A stretch of 5,396 bases of DNA from Bacteroidales bacterium (GTDB lineage: Bacteria > Bacteroidota > Bacteroidia > Bacteroidales > WCHB1-69): the NCBI GenBank assembly GCA_031272415.1, contig JAISTU010000176.1:1-5396 (forward strand). The letters run 5' to 3'. The notes beneath the pieces are model-generated. The model worked only from the letters and a program-made list of their open reading frames with translations. It had not been told where the DNA came from and searched no databases. Both the position numbers and the translations under genes were made by a program. This document shows, in pieces, positions 1 to 5,195 of this stretch; positions within the stretch are counted from its first letter, which is position 1; each line of letters starts with the position of its first letter.

Positions 1-161
1 GTATTAGGCACCAATTCCGCCGGCAAATAGTCAATATTACTGATTTCCTTCCCCTTCGGCAACGGAATCAGCGCATTGAGAAAACTTATCAACAAATCAG
101 GATGTTCTCCAAATATTTTCTTAAAAACCAAATCCACACGCGGGTCTAAATATCTGCTCAT
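1..161 (-). CDS. Rpn-family recombination-promoting nuclease / PDDEXK_2 transposase-like protein (5' end only)
   Basis: This is the N-terminal 53 residues of a gene that runs off the left edge; it is read from ATG at 161. An ATG ten bases further upstream (169-171) is followed at once by TAG, so 161 is the start. The peptide opens MSRYLDPRVDLVFKKIFG, continues with LLISFLNALIPL around residues 23-34 and then IDYLPAEL. The pattern FKxIFG followed by LLxxFLNALxPL is typical of the N-terminus of the Rpn/PDDEXK_2 family, widespread and multicopy in Bacteroidota. Known members (E. coli RpnA-type) are DNA endonucleases linked to RecA-independent recombination; some are annotated as putative transposases. 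The catalytic D/ExK residues would lie beyond the edge, so activity cannot be judged. A promoter box of Bacteroidota type lies 34 bp upstream of the start. No Shine-Dalgarno is visible, as usual for the phylum. Confidence 0.85.
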   Translation of the reverse strand, partial: MSRYLDPRVDLVFKKIFGEHPDLLISFLNALIPLPKGKEISNIDYLPAELVPN

Positions 162-194
162 AATGCTACATTATTTTATTTTTTTACTAAATTA

Positions 195-202
195 CAAAAA
201 TA
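195..202 (-). promoter_or_regulatory. Putative -7 promoter box for the Rpn-family gene
   Basis: Read on the minus strand this is TATTTTTG, a match to the Bacteroidota sigma-ABfr -7 consensus TAnnTTTG. It lies about 34 bp upstream of the start at 161. No clear -33 TTTG is visible at the usual spacing. Support comes from comparison: about 40 bp around it (192-231) align with the thyA promoter region (4874-4913) at 31 of 40 positions by eye, with the box at the same offset. Confidence 0.5.
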
Positions 203-227
203 CACATTTTTTTGAATGGAGAATTGA

Positions 228-321
228 AAACTTTTTTTTTCAGAGTGTAGAGTGAAGAGTGTAGAGTGTAGATTTTTTTTGTATTTCTGAATAAATTTGT
301 TCTAAAATATTTTCTCCATTT
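228..321 (-). repeat. Dispersed heptamer repeat, copy A
   Basis: On the minus strand this reads AAATGGA, then TTTTAGAAC, a short spacer, GAAATAC, an A-tract, TCTA, four heptamers of the form CACTCTN (N = A, T, A, G), then a second A-tract and GTT. The same architecture recurs at 2019-2097, 5196-5285 and, with a different heptamer, at 4909-4960. Copy A faces copy B (2019-2097) in inverted orientation across the RHS cassette. No ORF uses it. The rest of the 162-419 spacer holds the promoter box, AT-rich sequence and a weak terminator candidate; I see no further gene. Confidence 0.85.
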
Positions 322-380
322 TTTTGTATCTCATTGATAATCAAGGAGAATAATAAATTCTTGAAAAACAAGTTGATATG

Positions 381-403
381 AAAAAATGCAAAATTATCTT
401 GCA
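381..403 (-). terminator. Weak terminator candidate after the putative immunity gene
   Basis: On the minus strand TGCAA, a 7-nt loop and TTGCA are followed by six T residues, beginning 17 bases after the stop codon of the 420-932 gene. The stem is only 5 bp and AT-rich, so this could be chance in such AT-rich DNA. Confidence 0.25.
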
Positions 404-419
404 AAACTGCACTTTTTTA

Positions 420-932
420 TTACAAATCAGTTTTTTCGCATTCATCGCATAATTGCAGGTCTTTTTCTTTGAGAAGAGAGTTGCCATAGTATAAATCGTG
501 ATAAGTTTTAATATTATTACTATCAAAGAAAACAATCTGATTACTATTATTCATGTTTATTTCAATGTATGTTGCATTTAGAATATCTTTAACATGTTCA
601 GATTCCTCCATACTCAAGGAACCTGTCGGTAACGTAGCAATACCATTTTGAATTTTTAAACAAGAATTTTCATCAAACATAAAAAAATCATTTACGGTAG
701 CATAATCTATTTTGACACACATAACTCCACAAATCCAAGTATCTCTTTTTAATTTATGTATTTTAATGATTTTCCCTTTAAGTTGAATATTATCATATAT
801 TTTCGCTATACGTTGCTCAATCTTTATTGTTTGATGACGGCTATGTGTGAACAAAACAATTGCAATAATCAACCATACAATAAAAAAGAAAAGAAAAATC
901 CAAAGAAATTTATGAGGTGCTTTTATGAACAT
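420..932 (-). CDS. Small membrane-anchored hypothetical protein, candidate immunity protein of the RHS tip
   Basis: This is a 170-residue protein I cannot assign to a named family. Residues about 9-29 form one strongly hydrophobic segment (a signal anchor or uncleaved signal peptide). Basic residues flank it on both sides, and the remaining ~140 residues form a soluble, mixed-charge domain, probably outside the inner membrane. There is no lipobox. Five cysteines stand out, two pairs being close together (C68/C72 and C162/C165, with C91 between), which could form disulfides or bind metal. It starts 35 bp after the stop of the RHS tip, on the same strand; an in-frame TAA upstream supports this start. 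That position is where RHS/polymorphic-toxin immunity genes normally sit, and immunity genes are often AT-rich, as this one visibly is. Function as immunity is inferred from position and size, not from a recognised domain. Confidence 0.6.
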   Translation of the reverse strand: MFIKAPHKFLWIFLFFFIVWLIIAIVLFTHSRHQTIKIEQRIAKIYDNIQLKGKIIKIHKLKRDTWICGVMCVKIDYATVNDFFMFDENSCLKIQNGIATLPTGSLSMEESEHVKDILNATYIEINMNNSNQIVFFDSNNIKTYHDLYYGNSLLKEKDLQLCDECEKTDL

Positions 933-967
933 TTTTACAGATTGAAAAGAAATTTAAGATGCGAATA

Positions 968-1951
968 TCAATTGAATCCAATATCAAACATTGATCTTTG
1001 ACGTGTAGGTTTTGGAGTTGTTAATAACCCCATGTATCCTGCATGCCCGCCAGCGCTTGCACTAAATCCTGCAAAAAAACCTTGTTGTGGTCCCACAGCA
1101 GCAGAAACCCCAAACGAAAGAACATTCCAACCCGGTTTAGAATATGCATATTGCCCATTGAGCGATAATCCACCTAATACTTCTTGCAATCCAACAGACA
1201 CATTTCCCCCATAATATTTCCCCGCAAAATCTTTTGGGGTGTAAAATTCTTTGTCATCTGCCCATGCTAAAAAAATATTAAATTGTCCACCTATTGCAGC
1301 ACTAACGGACGTTGTGCCTATTACTTGCGATTCAACTCCTGCATAATCATACCAATATCCTGCATAGTCGCCCCCCAAAAACAGCACGCTTGACGTATAT
1401 GCATTAAAACTCGTTCCTACTGCTGCTGCACCGGTAGCATTTAGTCCTATTTCATAGCCTATTGCTAAATTAGAAACGTCCGTAATTGTCTGATTACCAC
1501 CAAAATCAATATTTGAATTTATTTTTATATCAACTGCATTGGTTTTGATAGTCAAACTTGAATTATTCGCACCTGTTATAACAACATCATCATAATCAGA
1601 CAGTCCGCTTGGATCTACCCGATTTATCGGAGAATTAGAACAATAACTATATGGCGACATAAAATGTTTTTCTTCAAACAGCCCATCCCTACTTATAAAC
1701 ACCGGCGGACTCTGATACCTCGCCTCAAAATAATACATTCCATTTTCTTCATCCAATTCCTTCCCATTAAACTTAAAATCAGGCACTTGTCCGTCGCTCC
1801 AATCGATGTTATACTCGTTCACTACTTCCCCGAAAGGTGCGTACTCAACTTGCTGTACTGCAACACCTGTCCCATCTGTTACTAACTGCGTGCTACTCAA
1901 GTGATTACCTGTGTAATAATGCTTTGTAATTTCTTCTATTCCATTTTTCAT
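968..1951 (-). CDS. Orphan RHS C-terminal fragment: RHS core plus unrecognised toxin-like tip
   Basis: This is a 327-residue ORF. Residues 11-117 are an RHS repeat-associated core: HYYTGNHLSS, YAPFGE (37-42), FNGKELDEENGMYYFEARY (61-79), SRDG (87-90) and SPINRVDPSGL (107-117). The last fits the PxxxxDPxGL border at which RHS proteins self-cleave, so the tip begins at about 118. The tip (118-327) is rich in Gly, Ser, Ala and Tyr with alternating hydrophobic residues (for example GGQFNIFLAW, FGVSAAVGPQQGFFAGF), suggesting beta structure; I do not recognise it as a known toxin family. Full-length RHS proteins have more than a thousand residues of YD repeats and delivery domains before this core. 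Here an in-frame TAA at 1979-1981 lies ten codons before the first ATG, and I see no RHS-like peptide in other frames upstream. It is therefore a displaced tip module, possibly silent until recombined into an intact rhs gene. The start at 1951 is simply the first ATG and may not be used. The likely partner gene follows at 932. Confidence 0.85.
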   Translation of the reverse strand: MKNGIEEITKHYYTGNHLSSTQLVTDGTGVAVQQVEYAPFGEVVNEYNIDWSDGQVPDFKFNGKELDEENGMYYFEARYQSPPVFISRDGLFEEKHFMSPYSYCSNSPINRVDPSGLSDYDDVVITGANNSSLTIKTNAVDIKINSNIDFGGNQTITDVSNLAIGYEIGLNATGAAAVGTSFNAYTSSVLFLGGDYAGYWYDYAGVESQVIGTTSVSAAIGGQFNIFLAWADDKEFYTPKDFAGKYYGGNVSVGLQEVLGGLSLNGQYAYSKPGWNVLSFGVSAAVGPQQGFFAGFSASAGGHAGYMGLLTTPKPTRQRSMFDIGFN

Positions 1952-2018
1952 TTTATTAAAGTTTTGTCTTACATTGCTTTAACAACGTCAAATCTCTGAT
2001 ATTATTGCAAATTGTTCA

Positions 2019-2097
2019 TTTTTTAGAACAAATTTCTCCAAAAATGCAAAAAAATCTACACTCTACACTCTCCACTCTTCACTCTGAAAAAAAACTT
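2019..2097 (+). repeat. Dispersed heptamer repeat, copy B
   Basis: On the plus strand: TTTTAGAAC, AAATTTCTCC, AAAATGC, an A-tract, TCTA, four perfect CACTCTN heptamers in which N runs A, C, T, G, then a second A-tract and CTTT. It aligns with the reverse complement of copy A from TTTTAGAAC to the last A-tract. It ends about 5 bases before the stop codon of the DUF4837 gene (minus strand) and fills most of the spacer between that gene and the RHS fragment. Confidence 0.85.
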
Positions 2098-2101
2098 TCG
2101 C

Positions 2102-3103
2102 TTATTTCAGTTCTACTGCTTGTATTGCGGCTTCCATTTGACGCATATAATCGCGTTTTTTATCCGAAGGAGCATACAAAAAAGCATCAATATTGACAAT
2201 CCTTTGTCGTGTTGTGTCCAAAAAAGCATAATTTACAAAAGCACCTCCCATAAAATCAGGATATGTTGTCTCCCACAATCCGCTTGTACGGACAGCAAAA
2301 TATTGACCCACTTTTACATTTTGAGACTCGACAGGTATATGTTTCTCATCTACAACAATATACGAACTATCTATGCTCCCAAAAACATATTTTTTAGTCA
2401 ATTCATTTCTGCGGTCAATAATTTGTCGCATTGTCAATTGAGCCGTATCGGTATAATCTTGCGTATAAATCAAAAAACTTTGTGTCCATTCTTTGGTATC
2501 CATTCTTAACCAACAAAATTCATCATTTTGAACTGCTACTATAAACTCTTGAAGCACAATCAATTGCAAATGATAGTTTTTTTCTAACATCTGTGTAATT
2601 TTGAAATTTTGCTTGGAGCGATAGGCACGTTCAAAACGTTTAAATTCTGTTTGTAGTAAGCGGTCGGTGATTGCTTTTGCGTTCAAATTAAAATAATCAA
2701 CCGCCGTTTGCGCATCTGGGGCTACCACTTTGATAATCAATTGCGGAGTTGCCCATTTGTCGTTTGAGACAGTAATTTGCGGCTCTCTTTTGCTTGCATC
2801 TATCTGAAAATAAACGATATTGCGTTGCTTTTGATAAACAGCCGAAAATCGCTCTATGGCAACATGCGAAAGATTAAACATCGGCTCCGATTGTGGCAAT
2901 CCTAACACAGACTGGGTGAGTGTTTTTTTTACTGCCTCTCCCAAACTGCTATTCCATTGATTATCAGAACATACAATCAATACCTCCCCCGCATGACCCG
3001 AAGATGAGAGCAAACCATTCCCTTGCGACCCAAAATGCGAACAAGCATTCAAAAGCCACAACATGAGCATACATAATATGCTCGCTTTGAACATTTTAAT
3101 CAT
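2102..3103 (-). CDS. DUF4837 family lipoprotein
   Basis: This is a 333-residue exported lipoprotein. A short basic N-terminus and a hydrophobic stretch (7-18) lead to a lipobox LNAC with the lipidated Cys at 21, so the mature protein is membrane-anchored in the envelope. The body matches the Bacteroidota DUF4837 pattern: GEVLIVCSDNQW (39-50), GLPQSEPMFN (68-77), RNIVYFQID (94-102), WATPQLIIKVVAPD (117-130), and near the C-terminus SGLWETT, DFMGGAFVNYAF (283-294), DAFLYAPSDKKRDYMRQME (306-324). The length is near usual for the family. Function is unknown. Its start lies 21 bp after the stop of the usp gene with no promoter box between, so it is probably co-transcribed with it. A second Met at residue 4 is an alternative start. 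Repeat copy B begins directly after the stop codon, and no hairpin terminator is seen there. Confidence 0.9.
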   Translation of the reverse strand: MIKMFKASILCMLMLWLLNACSHFGSQGNGLLSSSGHAGEVLIVCSDNQWNSSLGEAVKKTLTQSVLGLPQSEPMFNLSHVAIERFSAVYQKQRNIVYFQIDASKREPQITVSNDKWATPQLIIKVVAPDAQTAVDYFNLNAKAITDRLLQTEFKRFERAYRSKQNFKITQMLEKNYHLQLIVLQEFIVAVQNDEFCWLRMDTKEWTQSFLIYTQDYTDTAQLTMRQIIDRRNELTKKYVFGSIDSSYIVVDEKHIPVESQNVKVGQYFAVRTSGLWETTYPDFMGGAFVNYAFLDTTRQRIVNIDAFLYAPSDKKRDYMRQMEAAIQAVELK

Positions 3104-3124
3104 TTTTTTACGACAATACTGTTG

Positions 3125-3970
3125 TTAGTAAATTTCTTTTTTAATGTTCAAAGCCAAAATTGGAATGGGCGACCGATTGACCATCCTTTCACAAAATGGT
3201 GTCATTCCAAGCACATTTTCGCCGTCTAATTCAATCTCTTTCATCAGAATTATCAGGTTAACGGAATGTTTTTCTGCTTGTTCGAGGACGGTTTCCAATT
3301 TTGTGCTTGTGTTTTTGACCAATACGGACTCAATTCGCAAATTTTTATTGACCAAATAATTTTCTGCTATTTGCACATAAGCATTTACAGTGGCTTTTAA
3401 TGTTTTAAAATTGCCTGTGTAAAGCCCTACAATATGCAATTTAGACTGAAACGCCTGTGCTAATTCGGCTGCGATGGGCAATTTTTGCAAAGTTTCATGC
3501 GTGTCGTCAATAATGAGCAGAATATCAGTGAGATGTTTACTAATTTTGCGACCTGCACGGATACTCAAAACAGGACATTGAGCAGCCTCTATGGTTTTGA
3601 AGGCGGAAGTTCCGATAAAAACTTCCTCAAATCCGCTACATCCGTGCGTGCCTACCACAATAAAAGCGTCTCCCTGTTCGGTGGCTTCTGCACTCAATTC
3701 GCGACTGATTTTGCCGATACGAATTTTGTACTCCACATTGGGGTTGTGCATTTTTTTGAGGCATTCTTTTTGCAACGCCTTTAATTTTGGCTCTACAATA
3801 GCGATAATATTGGTCGTTATTGTATCTTCGCCTACCAATGCCTTCGCATCGGGCGCAATAACAAACAACAGCGTCAAACGAGCCTCAAATTTGTCCGCCA
3901 ACGATACCGCATGGTGCATCGCATTGAGCGAACATTCCGAAAAGTCTATCCCTACTATTACGTTTTTCAT
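3125..3970 (-). CDS. Universal stress protein, two tandem USP domains
   Basis: This is a 281-residue cytoplasmic protein made of two USP (Pfam Usp) domains, the double-domain form common in Bacteroidota. Domain 1 (about 1-138) starts with KNVIVGIDFSECS, where Asp9 is the nucleotide-contacting residue. It ends with the ATP-binding signature G107-x2-G110-x9-G120-T121 followed by CPVLSIR, a full match to the G-2x-G-9x-G(S/T) motif of ATP-binding USPs. Domain 2 (about 146-276) keeps the fold pattern (TDILLIIDDTHE, then SVNLIILMK and SPIPILAL) but has no Gly motif, so only the first domain is expected to bind ATP. Such proteins form dimers and support survival under stress and growth arrest; the exact target is unknown. 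It sits 71 bp downstream of thyA and 21 bp upstream of the DUF4837 gene. I see no good promoter box in the AT-rich 3971-4041 gap, so read-through from thyA is plausible. Confidence 0.93.
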   Translation of the reverse strand: MKNVIVGIDFSECSLNAMHHAVSLADKFEARLTLLFVIAPDAKALVGEDTITTNIIAIVEPKLKALQKECLKKMHNPNVEYKIRIGKISRELSAEATEQGDAFIVVGTHGCSGFEEVFIGTSAFKTIEAAQCPVLSIRAGRKISKHLTDILLIIDDTHETLQKLPIAAELAQAFQSKLHIVGLYTGNFKTLKATVNAYVQIAENYLVNKNLRIESVLVKNTSTKLETVLEQAEKHSVNLIILMKEIELDGENVLGMTPFCERMVNRSPIPILALNIKKEIY

Positions 3971-4041
3971 TTTAGTTTTTGGTTTTAAATTGGTGAATAC
4001 TATATTTATATTACATTATATTTTATTAAATTATTTATTTT

Positions 4042-4836
4042 TCAAACAGAAACATCCGCCTTAATAGCAGGATGTGATTGATAATCAATTATTTCAAAAT
4101 CATTATAAGTAAAATCTTCAATGTTTTTGACAGTAGGATTGAGCCGCATGGACGGCTGTTGAAACGGCTGTCTGGTCAATTGCAATTTTGCTTGCTCTAA
4201 ATGACTGGTATACAAGTGCAAATCTCCAAAAGTATGAATAAATTCTTTTGCTTTTAAGTTTGTAACTTGTGCAATCATCATTGTCAGCAAAGCATAAGAG
4301 GCAATATTGAACGGCACCCCCAAAAATGCATCTGCACTACGCTGATACAACTGACACGACAATTCTCCATTGGTAACATAAAACTGAAACAATATATGGC
4401 AAGGGGCTAAACGCATTTGCGACAAATCGCCAACATTCCAGGCAGAGACTAACATTCTGCGAGAATTTGGACTGTTTTTAATTTCATTGATAACATTGGT
4501 CAATTGGTCAATATATTTTCCATTTGTGGCAGTCCAATGTCGCCATTGATGTCCGTAAATGGGTCCCAAATTACCTTTTTTATCCGCCCATTCATCCCAT
4601 ATAGTTACCTGATTATCATGCAAATATTTAATATTTGTATCTCCTTTGATAAACCACAGCAATTCATAAATGATAGATTTGAGGTGCATTTTTTTTGTGG
4701 TCAGCAACGGAAAACCATTTTGAAGGTTAAACCGCATCTGATAACCAAAAACACTGTAAGTGCCTACACCCGTTCTGTCATCTTTTAAAACCCCTGTATC
4801 CAATATATGTTCTAATAAATCCAAATATTGTTTCAT
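4042..4836 (-). CDS. thyA: Thymidylate synthase
   Basis: This cytoplasmic enzyme converts dUMP and 5,10-methylenetetrahydrofolate to dTMP and dihydrofolate, the de novo source of thymine nucleotides. The protein is 264 residues, the same length as E. coli ThyA, and its functional residues fall at identical numbers: Arg21 (DDRTGVG), Glu58 and Trp80, Arg126-Arg127 (SRRM) which bind the phosphate from the other subunit, nucleophile Cys146 (APCHILFQ), Arg166-Ser167 with Asp169 (QRSADAFLGVPFN), Asn177, and His207/Tyr209 (HTFGDLHLY). The C-terminus IKADVSV resembles the closing tail that covers the active site. It should be a fully active homodimer. A promoter box lies 40 bp upstream of the start, and an A-rich stretch replaces a Shine-Dalgarno. 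No folA (dihydrofolate reductase), the frequent partner of thyA, is seen here; usp follows instead. Confidence 0.98.
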   Translation of the reverse strand: MKQYLDLLEHILDTGVLKDDRTGVGTYSVFGYQMRFNLQNGFPLLTTKKMHLKSIIYELLWFIKGDTNIKYLHDNQVTIWDEWADKKGNLGPIYGHQWRHWTATNGKYIDQLTNVINEIKNSPNSRRMLVSAWNVGDLSQMRLAPCHILFQFYVTNGELSCQLYQRSADAFLGVPFNIASYALLTMMIAQVTNLKAKEFIHTFGDLHLYTSHLEQAKLQLTRQPFQQPSMRLNPTVKNIEDFTYNDFEIIDYQSHPAIKADVSV

Positions 4837-4876
4837 GTTCTTTTGCTGTATTAAAAAAAATATTCTTAACTATTTG

Positions 4877-4884
4877 CAAAGATA
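4877..4884 (-). promoter_or_regulatory. Putative -7 promoter box for thyA (and possibly usp and DUF4837)
   Basis: On the minus strand TATCTTTG matches the Bacteroidota -7 consensus TAnnTTTG exactly. Transcription would start near 4870-4872, giving a 5' leader of about 35 nt before the thyA start. There is no obvious -33 TTTG; the region upstream is two TTTTTAA heptamers and an A-rich stretch. The preceding 29 bp match the corresponding stretch before the Rpn gene. Confidence 0.6.
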
Positions 4885-4908
4885 CACTTTTTCTTCAATT
4901 AAAAATTA

Positions 4909-4960
4909 AAAACTTTTTTTTTTAATTGAGAATTGAGATTTTTTTTTTTTGCATTTTTGC
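4909..4960 (-). repeat. Dispersed heptamer repeat, copy D (variant heptamer)
   Basis: On the minus strand: GCAAAAATGC, a long A-tract, two TCTCAAT heptamers, a second A-tract and GTTT. The frame (AAAATGC, A-tract, TCT, period-7 core, A-tract, GTT) is the same as in copies A-C, but the core heptamer is TCTCAAT instead of CACTCTN and the TTTTAGAAC part is missing. It lies directly upstream of the thyA promoter region. Confidence 0.65.
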
Positions 4961-4965
4961 ACCTC

Positions 4966-5058
4966 CCTTGTCTGAACTTTGATTTAGAATGATTAACATG
5001 ATTACTATGATTTCACATTAATCAAAATAATCATACTAAAATCAAAGTTCAGACAAGG
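4966..5058. repeat. 93-nt imperfect hairpin repeat with 20-bp perfect outer arms
   Basis: The arms 4966-4985 and 5039-5058 are perfect 20-bp inverted repeats (CCTTGTCTGAACTTTGATTT and its complement). Inside them both strands carry the order GATTA-N4-GATTA, so pairing can continue in patches toward a small central loop. GATT words recur every 9-10 bp (4981, 4991, 5000, 5009), that is, once per DNA turn. There are no T-runs after either arm, so it is not a normal intrinsic terminator. It resembles the GTCTGAAC/GATT-type intergenic repeats I associate with Bacteroidota genomes. It lies between the end of the outer-membrane gene and the thyA promoter. Confidence 0.8.
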
Positions 5059-5063
5059 ATAAT

Positions 5064-5091
5064 GTAGAGACGGGGCACGCAACGTCTTTAC
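5064..5091. repeat. Small GC-rich palindromic unit
   Basis: GTAGAGACG (5064-5072) pairs with CGTCTTTAC (5083-5091) through nine positions with one G-T wobble, around the loop GGGCACGCAA. GTAGAGACG...CGTCTCTAC palindromes are a recurring intergenic type in several phyla. It lies between two copies of the GTTCAGACAAGG arm. Confidence 0.6.
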
Positions 5092-5097
5092 AATCAT

Positions 5098-5147
5098 AAA
5101 ATCTTGGTAATCATATAAATCTTATGAAAATCACAGTTCAGACAAGG
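5098..5147 (+). repeat. Extra direct copy of the hairpin's right arm
   Basis: Positions 5127-5147 match 5038-5058 at 20 of 21 bases, ending CAGTTCAGACAAGG. The preceding bases carry AATC words spaced 9-11 bp apart (5099-5129), as in the hairpin arms. No opposing left arm is found near it, so this is half of a repeat unit. The pair 4966/5147 could also act as outer ends of a larger composite element. Confidence 0.7.
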
Positions 5148-5185
5148 ACATCGCGGACCGTGCCCGCAATGACGGTGCAGGAGGA
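5148..5185. repeat. GC-rich fragment, likely piece of a dispersed palindrome
   Basis: This GC-rich stretch stands out in an AT-rich spacer. It contains short inverted repeats (ACCGT at 5157-5161 with ACGGT at 5172-5176; GCGG with CCGC) and, on the minus strand, CGTCATTGCGGGCACGG, reminiscent of the CGTCATTGCGAG-type mosaic repeats found between genes in many bacteria. GGGCACG is shared with the loop of the 5064-5091 palindrome. No ORF covers it. Confidence 0.35.
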
Positions 5186-5195
5186 GGTACAGTTT

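Noticed and set aside
241..272. CRISPR-like array from tandem GAGTGTA/CACTCTN units
   Set aside because: Units are 7 bp with no spacers between them; they are simple tandem heptamers, and no cas genes are present.
322..380. TTGATAATCAA palindrome and TTCTCC/GGAGAA pair as an operator or hairpin
   Set aside because: The palindrome is short and its loop would be too small, and the pair has a 27-nt loop; both are expected by chance in AT-rich sequence.
1032..1214. Plus-strand open frame of 60 codons inside the RHS tip
   Set aside because: It is antisense to a frame with clear RHS homology and shows no recognisable protein pattern of its own.
2120..2509. Plus-strand open frame of 129 codons opposite the DUF4837 gene
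   Set aside because: The minus-strand frame has a lipobox and family motifs throughout; the antisense frame has nothing recognisable.
3971..4041. Separate promoter for usp
   Set aside because: The gap is AT-rich with several TATA-like words but has no TAnnTTTG match on the minus strand.
3591..4064. Plus-strand open frame of 157 codons opposite usp and the end of thyA
   Set aside because: It is a shadow of the usp coding frame, which has a complete USP ATP motif on the minus strand.
4966..5058. Rho-independent terminator for the outer-membrane gene
   Set aside because: The hairpin is long and imperfect with no T-run after either arm, and it lies more than 200 bp past the stop codon.
4966..5147. 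Insertion-sequence ends
   Set aside because: There is no transposase frame between or beside the arms and no visible target duplication; a small dispersed repeat explains it better.
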